DNA of 64,000 bases from Brienomyrus brachyistius (GCF_023856365.1 NW_026042451.1:1-64000), one strand, 5' to 3'. Shown: positions 10,335-20,876, counted from the first letter of the stretch. Program-made: numbers and translations. Notes: generated by a model not told the origin, from the letters alone.

Positions 10335-11411
10335 TATGGCGGACCACTAGAGGTGCAATTTCAATGGAGTGGCACTGCTATGGCTTGCCACTAGAAGCGC
10401 AATTTCAAAATTGAGTGGTAGTTCTATGCCTGACCACTAGAAGCGCAATTTCGAAATGGAGTGGTAGTTCTATGCCTGACCACCGGGGGCGCAATATCGA
10501 AATGGAGTTGTAGTTCTATGCCTGACCACTGGAGGCGCGATTTTGAAATGGAGTGGTAGTTCTATGCCTGACCACTGGAGGCGCAATTTCGAACTGGAGT
10601 GGTAGTTCTATGCCTGACCACCGGGGGCGCAATATCGAAATGGAGTGGTACTTCTATGCCTGACCACCGGGGGCGCAATATCGAAATGGAGTGGTAGTTC
10701 TATGCCTGACCACCGGGAGCGCAATTTCGAAATGGAGTGGTAGTTCTATGCCTGACCACTAGAGGCACGATTACGAAATGGAATAGTAGTTCTATGCCTG
10801 ACCACTAGAGGCGCGATTTCGAAATGGAGTAGTAGTTCTATGGCTTGTCACTAGAAGCGCAATTTCAAAATTGAGTGGTAGTTCTATGCCTGACCACTAG
10901 AAGCGCAATTTCGAAATGGAGTGGTAGTTCTATGCCTGACCACCGGGGGCGCAATATCGAAATGGAGTGGTAGTTCTATGCCTGACCACTAGAGGCGCGA
11001 TTTCGAAATGGAGTAGTACTTCTATGGCTTGCCACTAGAAGCGCAATTTCAAAATTGAGTGGTAGTTCTATGCCTGACCACTAGAAGCCCAATTTCGAAA
11101 TGGAGTGGTAGTTCTATGCCTGACCACTAGAGGCGCGATTTCGAAATGGAGTGGTAGTTATATGCCTGACCACTAGAGGCGCAATTTCGAACTGGAGTGG
11201 TAGTTCTATGCCTGACCACCGGGGACGCAATATCGAAATGGAGTGGTAGTTCTATGCCTGACCACCGGGGGCGCAAAATCAAAATGGAGTGGTAGTTCTA
11301 TGCCTGGCCACTAGAGGCGCAATATCGAAATTGAGTGGTAGTTCTATGCCTGGCCACTAGAGGCGCAATTTCGAAATGGAGTGGTAGTTCTATGCCTGAC
11401 CACTAGAGGTA
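10335..11411. repeat. 46-bp minisatellite, about 24 copies
   Basis: The unit of about 46 bp reads GTAGTTCTATGCCTGACCAC, then TAGAGGCGCAATTTCGAAAT and GGAGTG. Copies differ at a few fixed positions: CCACTAGAGGCGC, CCACTAGAAGCGC or CCACCGGGGGCGC; CCTGACC or GCTTGCC; and CAATTTCGAAAT or CAATATCGAAAT. The GCTTGCC...AATTTCAAAATT variant recurs near 10380, 10843 and 11030, hinting at an older multi-unit repeat. Each unit contains a core close to the CTCF motif but one base short. Confidence 0.95.
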
Positions 11412-12492
11412 ACCAAAGATATAGCTAGGCGGTTGCCGACGCTAGATGAGTGACACACACATTTAATGCATGCGCATGCTGCTTGTGGCCTTCTTCTGTG
11501 CCTTGCACAGTATAAAACCCCTTAAAACAATTACTGAAGCGAGACGGCGCACGCGTTACGGCGACAGATTTAAATTGTGAGTGCACTATATCTCGTCGCA
11601 AATGGTGCTTAACCACGGTGGGTCTCAAGCACAGGAGACTCCCAATTTCTAAATGACACACACTTGGCTCACAGCGCAAAGTTGTGTTAAACTTGCTTTG
11701 TCTAAAGCAGGCACACACATACGAGTATGATCCTGATAGGTAACTAAGCTATCGGTCTTATGTCCAAGCGCAACATAATTTAGGTTAGAACCTCATAACA
11801 AGTATTCCCGTTCGCTAATAGAGAGATCTCTCCCAGGATATATAGAAACGGAGACACTCGTCCGAATTGAACCTGGAAACAAAGCGCTACATCTGAGAAT
11901 CTCGTCAGACATAGGGTTAAAGTTTACTGCAGTTTAATACGAAAGAACTACAATGAAATCACCGAAAATAAAACAAAATAATATAACTACTAATAATAGA
12001 AATAAAAATAACTATAATAAGCCCATATGATCCCGCTTAAATGCCTTCAGATTGCCATGAGTGCGACTTTTGCAACCAGTTCACAGTAGCGCTTCTTCAC
12101 TGCACGTTCGGTCATAAAAAGTTTAAATTGTGTGCTCAGAATAAGTTTAAACCTTGTGCCTTGTGATTATTAACCAATTTTTATGCTGAATGGTCGGCTC
12201 AAACTCAATTGCGAAACACCGTGAGTCTGTTAATGTGTGACTTAAATGGAACTCATTAATAACCAGTATCACGTAATAACCTGGGTTAGAATAGAAGGCT
12301 TGTCCAACGAGCTGCGTCACCAGGTAATGTAAACGATCGGTAGCGAAGCTCCCCTCACGGCCAATGAGAGAGAGTCTCGCGATATTTCAGGCGAATTTGA
12401 GGTTTCAGAGCGTAGATCGCACAGGCAGGGATTCTTGTGAGCACTCAATGAACGGAGGCTGAAGTTGTGTAAAAGACATGCATTTATTCCTA
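11412..12492. other. Unassigned DNA with a promoter-like segment
   Basis: No coding region was identified. TATAAAA at 11511-11517 lies 32 bp downstream of the perfect palindrome GCATGCGCATGC (11468-11479), which resembles an NRF1-type site. A promoter is possible, but no downstream exon was found and it could belong to an unrecognised retroelement. Confidence 0.25.
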
Positions 12493-12592
12493 TAACTAAC
12501 ATAAGACAGACATTACACCTAACAAACAATAAACACGAAATAACGGAGTGGACACAAACAATGTAATCATGAAAATGCAATGACCAGATTTA
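12493..12592. repeat. Dispersed repeat X, copy 2
   Basis: Second copy of the repeat at 9342-9441, same orientation, with a small insertion (ATCATGAAA) near its end. Confidence 0.7.
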
Positions 12593-13370
12593 AAATGAGT
12601 AACCTTAAAAGGGAAAATACTGTTCTGCAAAGCAAGCAATTTGTGGAAATACTGTCCTAAAGTAATATAGCAGGTGAATAGGAGTTTAGGTTGTTATAAA
12701 TGAAAGGAAGTTTGTTTACTTGGTTGCAGAGTGGGGGGGGGGGGTCTTGGCAGTTGGTTGCGGAGGCTGATGAGCTGATGGGTGATGGCACTCAGGGAGG
12801 CGCGGTGTTTGCAGCGGTTGTTGGAGTGGAGCCCCTCTGATTCCCTCTCCTGGTGAAGCTTGGGCTTGGTTGCAGTTCTCTGTCCAGCTGGGTCTTCACT
12901 GATAGGCTTCAGGAGGGCTTCTTGTGGGCTTCTCTTCTCTTGGGCTGATGTTCTCTGCCTCTCTTCGTGCTGATGGTCTTTTGTTTTCTCCTCCCTTCTG
13001 TTTCTCCTCTCCTGGCTTTGTTCTGAGGTGCCAGGTTTTATAGTGTAAAGTTCGTGAATAGGAGTGACCAGGAATTCGACTCCTGGACCAATGGCTGACC
13101 ATCCATTTGGCGGGCTTTCGGAAGGGGGTCTGTATCAGTCCTTTTGAGATTTATGACCAGAGTGATTTCCCTTGTATTGATGATTTTCGTTAGGCTGGTG
13201 TAACTTTTGATATATTCACTTTCGTGGTAACCACTGACCAGATTTGGAAACTGGAGTGATTTTCCATCGGTTTGATACCAAACATGCCATAGCAGCCTAG
13301 CGGTTCACACCTCATACCATCTGTAATGATTAATTAATGATTACTTATATTATGTCGTTATGTTATATTA
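12593..13370. other. Unassigned intergenic DNA
   Basis: There is a run of 12 G at 12733-12744 and a TC/TG-rich region (12890-13030). No gene or known repeat was identified. Confidence 0.3.
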
Positions 13371-13495
13371 CTCACACCTTATTTTATGCCTCACAATCTA
13401 TATAATTGTAAATATACTGTGTAGCTGCTGGCGCGTTCCAAACTAAATCTCATTGTACTTACAATGTCAATAAAAACATCCATCCATCCATCTAG
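13371..13495 (+). mobile_element. L2-type LINE 3' UTR and tail
   Basis: TGTAAATATACTGTGTAGCT, then CTCATTGTACTTACAATGTC and AATAAAAACATCCATCCATC follow the arrangement of fish L2 3' ends (ACAATGNCAATAAA followed by a short tandem tail). Confidence 0.6.
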
Positions 13496-13620
13496 GCAGG
13501 CCAGTGTCGCCTCCATCCTTCCTGAAGTCAGTGATTCCTTTGTCTTTGTGCTGTTTAGTGCCAAATTGTTTGCTGAACTCCAACCTATCAGTTTCTGGAC
13601 CTCATCTCTGTAAGCTGACT

Positions 13621-14189
13621 CATAAGAACCAAAGAGATTTACAAATGAGAGGAGGCCATTCGGCCCATCAAGCTCCTTTGAGGAGAACTTAGCTAATAGC
13701 TCAAAAATCTTATCTAGCTCTGATTTAAAAGAACCCAGGGTTTTAGCTTGTGTTACAATAACAGGAAGACTATTCCATACTCTAACTACACGCTGTGTAC
13801 AGAAATGCTTCATCAAATTCGTTTTAAAATGTTCTCCAGCTAATTTCCACTTATGGCCACGAGTTCTGGTATTTAAACTAACATTGAAATAGCCATTTGG
13901 CTGAACAGCATCCAGACCTGTTAGAATCTTAAACACCTGGATTATGTCCCCCCTTAGTCTCCTTTGCTCGAGGCTAAACAGATTCAGCTCAGCTAACCTC
14001 TCCTCATTAGACATTCCTCTAAGACCAGGAATCATTCTCGTTGCCCTACGTTGCACCTTTTCCAAGGCAGCAATGTCCTTCTTAAGGTATGGTAACCAAA
14101 CCCGCACACAATATTCTAGGTGGGGTCTTACCAAGGAATTATATTATCGTAGCATCACTTGCCTTGTCTTAAACTCCACACACCTAGAG
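13621..14189 (-). mobile_element. CR1-type LINE 3' fragment, minus strand
   Basis: On the minus strand the frame runs from RPHLEYCVRVWLPYLKKDI through MIPGLRGMSNEERLAELN to RVWNSLP...GSFKSELDKIF, matching the C-terminal third of the copy at 1302-2288 but without its frameshift near the end. The 3' UTR (GGCCGAATGGCC) and a GGTTCTTATG tail are present. Homology continues 5' to about 14189, where it abuts an L2-type fragment. Confidence 0.85.
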
Positions 14190-14199
14190 ATGCAATGTG

Positions 14200-14562
14200 C
14201 CTTCTCGCGTGGTGTTCCTGCAGAGGGAGTCTGTGAGTGCTGGAGATTGGGGGAGGGGGCAGTGTGGCTATGTCTGCTCTGTGTTCCTCCAGACGAGCAA
14301 AGAAGCTGTTTAGCTCCTTTGCTAAAAGGGCGTTGCTGTTAACAGTGACGGTGTTGTTGCCTTTGAAGTTTGTAATGTGTTGTATTCCCTGCCACACCCA
14401 CTGTGGGTTGTTGTATGTGAAGTAGACCTCTATTTTCTGTTTCTCTGCCTGCCTGGCAACCTTGATGCCCCTATTCAGGTTAGCTCTGGCTGCACTCTGT
14501 GTTCTTGACTGCGCTGTCTTGTCCTGTAGTATTGTATTGTTGCTCTTGTGTTTATCTTGCAC
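14200..14562 (-). mobile_element. L2-type LINE ORF2 fragment (linker between endonuclease and RT)
   Basis: Minus-strand frame with KQKIEVYFTYNNPQWVWQGI followed by QHITNFKGNN and ELNSFFARLE. These are the conserved blocks before the reverse transcriptase in fish L2-like elements. It has no reverse-transcriptase motif and is cut off by the CR1 fragment. Confidence 0.7.
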
Positions 14563-14745
14563 TTTCTCCCTCTGTTTGTGCTCCTTTCACTCTGTATAGT
14601 TCTATCTTGCCCGCACTTGTGTCATCTTGTGTTGTTTCTGTTTTTCTTCTTTGTCTTGCACCGTGGTCCAGGAGGAACAATGTTTCCTTTCACTGTGTAC
14701 TGTGTATATTGCTGAAATAACAATAAACCCACTTGACCACCTGCC
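14563..14745 (+). mobile_element. L2-type LINE 3' UTR and tail
   Basis: CACCGTGGTCCAGGAGGAAC, then TTTCACTGTGTACTGTGTAT and TGAAATAACAATAAACCCAC followed by TTGACC form the usual 3' end of a fish L2 family. It is in opposite orientation to the ORF2 fragment next to it, so they are separate insertions or an inverted pair. Confidence 0.65.
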
Positions 14746-14886
14746 TCGATTCATCCTGAAGAGTTTTCCAATGTTGTTCAAAGGTCTGTTTGTTTCGGGT
14801 GAAGGACACGCCCCTGGACGTGCTGGATAAGGGGACCACAGATCAGTGTCCTCAGTCCTGCTTCTCCCTTCAAAGCTGAGAGGAAG

Positions 14887-16879
14887 ATGACCCGCCTGCT
14901 GGTTCTGGTTTTGGCTTATGGAGCTCTGCTTATCTCCACAGAGGCCCAGCAAGATTACCACAGTCTCCCTGCACTCTACAAGACGGCCATTAAACTCGCA
15001 GTCGAAAATGCTCATCAAGGAACCCGTCAGCACATGAATTTCTATAACATCCAGGGCCGTCCGAAGGTAACTGCTGAGAAAGTGTTTACAAAAGTGTGAA
15101 ACTTTCATCATCTGCAAGCTGAACTAATGAGAATCACATTGATTTTGATGTTTTAATTTCAATGCATATGATGCTTAATGTCTCTTCACAATGAAAGTGA
15201 TGGTTGTATATCTCAGCCCTGGTCAATTTTACCTTCTCACAGTTTCTCTCTGAATCTGCTGCAGTCAAGTCTGTGACAGTTTGCCATTTTTTGGGTGATT
15301 ATTGTTTGTTATATTGCCTTTAAAACAGTTGTAGGCAATTTTGTATATAACGTGTTTATGTGATTTAGATCAGCAGTGAATACATTGACATTGAGATTCT
15401 CTTGAGAGCAACAAAATGTCCAAAGTCAACTGCAACAGACCATCGGGCTGACTGTATTTTCATGGACAAGAGGGTAAGTAAAGAGTCACTGTGACTGTGA
15501 GCATTGGACATATCAGTTAGCAAATTAATTTAGGTTCATGTTAACTTTTTTGATGCCCTGCGGAGGAAAGTTAGCCAACAATAAAGTAACAAATAGATAG
15601 GTGGCCTCAAACAGCCAGTTCCATCACCTTATTCTCAAATTTTAGTAGGTTTACAGGCTTAAAGGCTGGATTACCAGGCAGTTGAAATCAGCCTTAAATG
15701 GCAGTGTGGTGTTTTGTGGTGAAAGGGCAATTAAATCTGGTCAGAGCAGGGTAGATGCGCAGTGTGAATTACCCTTTAAATTTACCTCTTTAAATAGTGA
15801 ACTACAGGACCACTTAGCTTGATCGGAGGACAGTATTTTAATACAGAGCAGTGTTCAGTTAAACGGGATTTGTTGTTCATACTTTTAGATGAACTTGCTT
15901 TGTATAATATAGCCTTAAGGTGACCCTGCTTTGGAAGCTCTTTCCTCTAAAATTGTTCTGTGTCATTAAACCCTGCAGTCCAGCAGCTCTGCCTTAAATC
16001 TTTAGATATATCTTTACTACACCTTCTCTCACTGTATTTATTGCCCACCACTCTTTAAATACTGTTTTTGTGTGTCTGTGTGTTTTTGCAGCCATTCATT
16101 AACTGTAGAGTTTGCAGCAGACGGTCTGGTAATAATCTTACACATCCATCAATTGACTGTGTACCAAACAAGAAAGTGGATGAAGTAAGTGTAGAGAGTC
16201 TTAGCATTATGGAAATGTAACAGGTGTGTGAATTGTGTCTAAACATGTGGTTAAACTTTGATTGTGTTTGTACATGCAAAAATTTGATCAGAGTACTGTT
16301 TATTAATGACAAGGTTACTTTTAATCTGAACAACAGTGGCAGCACCAGGGAAAAGCTTGGGGGGGGGGCTCTAGCTCCTCCTCCAATGACCATAGTACCC
16401 CCACAGCACCCCCAAAATATTGGTTTCATTTTTTCTTTAACTATCTGTAAAATCTGTATATTGTGTAAGACATTTTTGCGGTTTTTATAGCATACTTGTA
16501 GTGTATTTTTTCTTCAAAGTACACATAGAGGCTCTGTGAGCTAGACGTTAGAATTTCATATTTTATCATATTTTATCCATGCTGTAGCTTATCGTGCTGT
16601 GTGCTTCTATACAGCATCTACATAAGCTGAAAAGCTAAAGCACCCGCTCTAAATAATCTCACTCCCCTATAGCACCTGTAGCATTAAGTCACTGGCGCTG
16701 CCACTGCTGAATAAACGACTCCAATCTGACTAAACCGCTTAACTTTTCCTCCCCATGTTACATTTCAGGACAAACGACGTAATATGTGTCCTTCTGATAA
16801 ACCTCCTCTCAGATCTAAAACTGCCTTGGCTTCCAAGGACACTAAAGAAGCTGAAGGAGACTGTCTGGGCTGTTTCTGA
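14887..16879 (+). CDS. Chemerin/cathelicidin-type secreted cystatin-fold protein, four exons
   Basis: Exons 14887-15066, 15369-15473, 16092-16184 and 16769-16879 join, all in phase 0, into a 162-residue protein. Donors are GTAACT, GTAAGT and GTAAGT; acceptors end TTTAG, TTGCAG and TTTCAG. Residues 1-21 form a signal peptide (MTRLLVLVLAYGALLISTEA). Residues 26-60 carry the cystatin-like helix region (PALYKTAIKLAVENA). Exons 2-4 carry six cysteines spaced C-x11-C-x10-C-x2-C-x14-C-x14-C. The CxxC pair fits chemerin (RARRES2), while cathelicidins have four cysteines. Four phase-0 exons and a length near 160 also fit this group. Known members are secreted immune or adipokine ligands. The C-terminus is odd: it ends with an extra CLGCF pair and lacks the aromatic C-terminal peptide of active chemerin, so receptor activation cannot be assumed. 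The ATG at 14887 is the first in frame with the signal peptide. The family call is by motif; exact orthology is uncertain. Confidence 0.72.
16334..16706. mobile_element. hAT-type MITE, 373 bp, in intron 3 of the chemerin-like gene
   Basis: Left end CAGTGGCAGCACCAG and right end CTGGCGCTGCCACTG are 15-bp inverted repeats with one mismatch. Flanking 8-mers are CTGAACAA (16326-16333) and CTGAATAA (16707-16714), a target duplication with one difference. The interior is AT-rich and non-coding. It lies wholly within the intron between 16184 and 16769 and does not touch the splice sites. Confidence 0.88.
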
Positions 16880-16992
16880 TGGCTGATGGTCCTGCAATGT
16901 GGACCAGAGGAGGAAACTGGAAGGGAAAATGCTTTGCTTTATATCATGCCCACCCAAAGCCCCCAGTGAGTAAGCCATAGGCGCCGATAGCA

Positions 16993-17060
16993 TGGAAAAA
17001 CTCCCAAGAAGGAAGAAACCTTGGGAGGGACCAAACTCAAAGGGGGAGCCCATCCTCCTG
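16993..17060 (+). mobile_element. Dispersed fish repeat fragment (same family as 7816-8014)
   Basis: GGAAAAACTCCCAAGAAGGA, then AGAAACCTTGGGAGGGACC and GGGGGAGCCCATCCTCC form the 3' part of the family. It begins about 110 bp after the stop codon of the chemerin-like gene and so may lie in its 3' UTR. Confidence 0.55.
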
Positions 17061-18026
17061 GGGCCGGCAAAGTGTAGGTGCAGGATCACAAAAAACTTAA
17101 CGAGAGAATTCGACTGTCCCTCACAAAAACTGTAAAGTTTTAGTGGCTAAATTGCTTTTTCTATGCCTTTTCAAACAGGAGGAGATTTGTTTGGCTATAT
17201 GTAGAAATTTTCTATACAATTTAGACAGCACAGAATCATTAACCTACTTTAATGAATTTATTTATACAACCACATATTTCACACATTTTGACATCAGTCA
17301 TGCAGTGAAGATACAGTCTCTTTATTTCTTGACGCCAACCCTCCCCATTAATCCGGGCTTGGGACCGACACCTAGTTGAGCTGGCTTGCTCCCTTAAGTG
17401 GCTGGGTTAGGCTAAACTATGTACATATTTATAAAGACTACAATAAATTTATAAAGACCTCCCTAAATATGTAGTCTAACAAAACGCAGTTTAAAGAAGG
17501 TAGCCTACCTGGTAAACAAAGAAATTAAAAGGCCCACAGCATATAATCGGGCTATATTCCAAGCAGTTTTTAAGAACGTAACCTACATGGCGAAATTGAA
17601 TTACTTTCTGGACCAACAAACGCAACCAGGCATGAACATTATGCACCTTCCTAGTCTTGATGTAAGTCGTCCTACAGATGAGGACGTTAGGCAGCCTTTA
17701 GATCCGACCCATCATGCACTGCAGTTTTTTGCAAATTCCTCAGACGGAAAACCATTAAATACCTCTTCTATTACCTTATATTACCTTATATTCATGTAAT
17801 AAATATACAAATATCAATTAGTTGGAAATCAGCCAGACAGACGTAATTACTACAAATGGTTTCCACTGTATTTGTGACTCTGAGTGCCGCAGGCTTGGAT
17901 GCAGTGCCGCACCATTTTGTAAGGCATGCACTGGCCAATCATGTAGCACTTCTCTCAGAAATATTAATGAGACATCACCTACCACCCTGCAAAAAAGAAA
18001 TTTGCCGCTTGTCCCCCTGCACATGA
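17061..18026. other. Unassigned DNA, possibly decayed hAT transposon
   Basis: No intact frame. AATAAA at 17443 could serve the upstream gene but is about 560 bp past the stop. The part from about 17850 precedes the BED-finger fragment and may be its 5' region. Confidence 0.25.
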
Positions 18027-18158
18027 GCCAACTTGGCTGCGTCAACCAGCGGAGCTCCGGAGCCTCTGGAGAAACACGCGGCAAAAAAGGCTCGCATGCG
18101 GTCTTCCAAAGTTTGGGAATACTTCAGTCATGACACCTTTTCTGCGCCTCTACTGTAG
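18027..18158 (+). pseudogene. BED-type zinc finger fragment of a hAT/ZBED transposon
   Basis: A 43-codon frame ending at TAG contains a basic stretch (KHAAKKARMR) followed by SSKVWEYFSH, the start of a BED zinc finger as found at the N-terminus of hAT transposases and ZBED proteins. The Cys and His ligands expected downstream are missing because the frame ends, so it is a decayed remnant or a single exon of a broken element. Confidence 0.45.
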
Positions 18159-18775
18159 CTGGCGTTAATGATGCTGTTTCAGCCATTTTATATTTTCTGT
18201 TTACTTATTCTGTCATGTAAGACTGAGACAAATTATCGTTTACGACAATTCTTACACACTGTAGCCTGACTTGCTGACTTAAGTAAGTTTAACTATAAGC
18301 TACCTTTGCTAGTGTTTGTGAATAACATGTTTCTCTAGTTATGAAATTATTCCATGTTTTAGCATCTGTTTCAACATTAAAGTCAAATTGGTATACTGAA
18401 ATATATAAAAACTATTGAACTATTAACTTAAGTCTAACATAGAAAATCCTACTGAATCTCTTAAGATTTTCCTTTTTTGTTAATGCACTAATGTTTAAGA
18501 AGTGTCTTAATAAATTGAATTTCAGATTTGTGTGTGGGTGGGAGTGGGTGAATTGTATTAAATTCATACATTCATTCTTTTGGCTCAGACATTACTGACC
18601 TAAAACAAATTGAGGCATTGGGTAAGTGCTTAAATTAGCTACTAAATGGCAAAAAATATTCTAAATATCACATTTTCCATTCTTCGGTATAATTTTAACG
18701 AATCACCTATGCTGCCAAACATTAACGCATAGATTGTCACAACACTCTATGTTTTAGTTCTTCTTTATGTGTATA
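18159..18775. other. Unassigned AT-rich intergenic DNA
   Basis: No coding or repeat signature was recognised. Confidence 0.3.
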
Positions 18776-18841
18776 GGACGGTGTGATGGTTCTGGTGGTG
18801 GGTGTGGCCGACGCTGCTCGCGATGTTTGGCTATGCTGCAG

Positions 18842-19068
18842 TCCCAGGGACCAAGTTGGAACACATTTCCACCTTCAAGCTTAGGTGGAAAAACGGCACC
18901 GAGACCCAGCAGCAGGACAACTTCACTTGTCCAGACAACCAGCCCTGCTTCATCATTGAAGTAAGCCCTGTGAACAGGAGCGAGATGTACTTCTGCAGTG
19001 GATGTTATAGCGGAAAGAACATCCCCATCCTCACGTCTGCCGGAGTGCCCCCTCAAGTGGGTGTGTGA
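18842..19068 (+). CDS. Isolated exon-like frame, possible immunoglobulin-like domain part
   Basis: The frame KLEHISTFKLRWKNGTETQQ followed by QDNFTCPDNQPCFIIEVSPV and NRSEMYFCSGC has three N-glycosylation sequons (NGT, NFT, NRS), a tryptophan after KLR, and an E-V-x(5-6)-MYFC ending like the F strand of an Ig domain. A splice acceptor (ATGCTGCAG) ends at 18841 and would give a phase-1 start, usual for Ig exons. GTGGGT near 19059 is a possible donor. The first Ig cysteine is not seen. No neighbouring exon was found, so it may be a pseudogene or part of a gene I cannot assemble. Confidence 0.25.
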
Positions 19069-19106
19069 CTTAACTCGATGGATGAATTGGACAGAATGTA
19101 CTGTTA

Positions 19107-19750
19107 CTAGAGGTCGACCGATATGGGTTTTTCAATAGCCGATGCCGATATTTAGGAGTCAGGGTCAGGCGATGGCCGATATATGCTGCTGATTTTTTTT
19201 GGCCGATAATTGGACGTTTTCCCCTCTATTTGCATGGTAAAATATCACACTAATAATAACAAACGATACACAAAATTTCTCAATTTAGCATTTATTGAAT
19301 ACTCAACTTGGAAACAATAACACATTTATAAACAATAAAAATAGCAGCATCAGAATCTCTGTTAGTGCACAATATAGCAGCAAACTCCTCATGTTTGACG
19401 GAAGGAAATTTGTAAACAATACAAAAAGGAATAAGCATGTTATCTTCAGTTGTAATCCCACTTCCAGTCCCTGAGTCTTACTCACCACACTCATACTTCA
19501 CAGCAATCAGACAGCAGTTAATTAACCAGAAGAGAAAAATGCAAAAACACAACAGAACTTGTAAATAATAACAAACTAATAGACAATAAAAATAGCAGCA
19601 TCAGAATCTCTATTAGTGCCAAATATAGCAGCAAACTCCTCATGTCTGACGGAAGGAAAATTTGTAAATACACAAAGGAATGAGCACATCTTCAGTTTTA
19701 ATCCCATTTCCAGTCCCTGAGTCTTCCTCATCCCACAAGCAGGCAAGGCA
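19107..19750. mobile_element. Dispersed repeat starting TAGAGGTCGACCGATATGGG
   Basis: The start and the nearby CCGATATTTAGG and GGCCGATATATG motifs match a very common fish non-autonomous repeat. The remainder is AT-rich and contains a 251-bp tandem duplication. The right boundary is uncertain. Confidence 0.45.
19317..19735. repeat. Two-copy tandem duplication, period 251 bp
   Basis: AATAGCAGCATCAGAATCTC, then AGCAAACTCCTCATGT and CCAGTCCCTGAGTCTT occur in the same order in two copies offset by 251 bp (19343 and 19594 for the AGCAGCATCAG start), with scattered differences. Confidence 0.8.
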
Positions 19751-19769
19751 TGTCACCCCGGTTGTGTGA

Positions 19770-19796
19770 CACTTATTTTATATAATAAAATAAGTG
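19770..19796. repeat. Perfect hairpin palindrome, 12-bp arms
   Basis: CACTTATTTTAT and ATAAAATAAGTG flank an ATA loop. It lies exactly at the start of the proline-rich retroelement segment. Confidence 0.85.
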
Positions 19797-20876
19797 CCCC
19801 CTGCGGCCCCAGAGCCCGAGCAGCCGTCTCCGCTGCCTGCAGCTACCGCGCCCACGTCCGAGGCGCTTTCCCTGCCTGCAGCTCCCGGGCAGGCGCCCCC
19901 TCTGCAGCCTGCAGCTCCAGTCCCTGGCCCCACTCCAGTCCCTTCTCCCCCTGTGACTCTGGTACCCTCACCCCGACGAGCCCGACCCCGGCCACGGGTC
20001 CTTATGTCTGTGTCCCATAAGGGGAGAGGACACAGACGCACGGCTGGGGTCCCACCCGCCCAGCCCCCTGGCTCGCCCTCCCTCGCCGGCGCTAGGGCTT
20101 GGTCGGCGCCTGCGGGTCCTGGCCCTCCGGGTCGGCTGTCGTCTGCGGGTCCCCCTCCGCGGCCTCGTCGCCCTGCCTCGGTCCCTCCTCCGGCGTCTTA
20201 TCGGTTGCCTGCGGGCCCCCCGACGGCGGCTCCTCATTCGCCTGCTGGTCCTCCCGCTCTGGCGTGTCGGAGGACGTCGCCGTCTGCTGCGGCTCCCCCT
20301 CTCTCCTTGCCCTCGCCAGGGTCCCTTCCAGCTCCTTCGTCCCCTTCCCTGGTCTCCCCTCCGACTCCCTCCTTCGTCCCTGCGTCTGTCCCTCACCCCA
20401 TCTCCTCGGCCCCTCCGGCTCCGGCCTCCCGGCCGCCTGCAGCCCTTCCGGCTGCCTCCCGTCGCCCGCTGGGTCTCCCTCGGGCTCCTCTTGGTTCCCC
20501 CTCCTTCTCTCCCTGGCCTCCCGTCTTTGTCCCTCCTGCCTCTGCTCCCCCTCGCTTTGTTCCTCCTGTCTCTGTCCCTCCTCTCTTTGTCCCTCGTCCC
20601 TCTGGCTTCTGCTCCTCTTTCCCCGATGTTCCCTTCGTTCACTCCCGGTCCTTTTGTCCTGCCTGTTCCCTCCGTGTCCCCCTTTCTGATCTGTTTCTCT
20701 GCCTTTCCTGTCTTATGTCAAGTCTTGTCCTGGCTCCTTCCCCTGTGCCAGTTCTGTCTGTCCGTTCTGTTCCCTGTCCCTCATTAATGAGGTTTTATAT
20801 AGATATACATATATGCCCGGCTTGTCCGCTCCTCGTGTGTGCCACGCCCCCTGATTACCCACGTGTGCTTCCCTGA
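19794..20876 (+). pseudogene. Proline-rich C-terminal end of a retroelement polyprotein (copy 2)
   Basis: An uninterrupted frame of 360 codons is rich in Pro, Ala, Ser, Arg and Leu, has no recognisable domain and ends CATPPDYPRVLP, identical to the end of the frame at 161-481. Its first residues (PPAAPEPEQPSPLPAATAP) also match that copy. Strong GC and C-richness explains the lack of stops in several frames. It is most likely the proline-rich tail of a Ty3/gypsy-like polyprotein, not a host gene. Confidence 0.4.

Noticed and set aside
13391..13640. C-terminal extension of the CR1 frame past its natural end
   Set aside because: It reads through the LINE 3' UTR and into the neighbouring L2 tail; it is not a fusion protein.
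17822..18133. 103-codon cysteine-containing frame as a gene
   Set aside because: The recognisable coding signal there (BED finger) is in a different frame, so this one is a shadow.
19794..20876. 360-codon proline-rich frame as a host protein
   Set aside because: Its end is shared with the frame at 161-481 beside an LTR-like sequence, and strong C-richness keeps several frames open.
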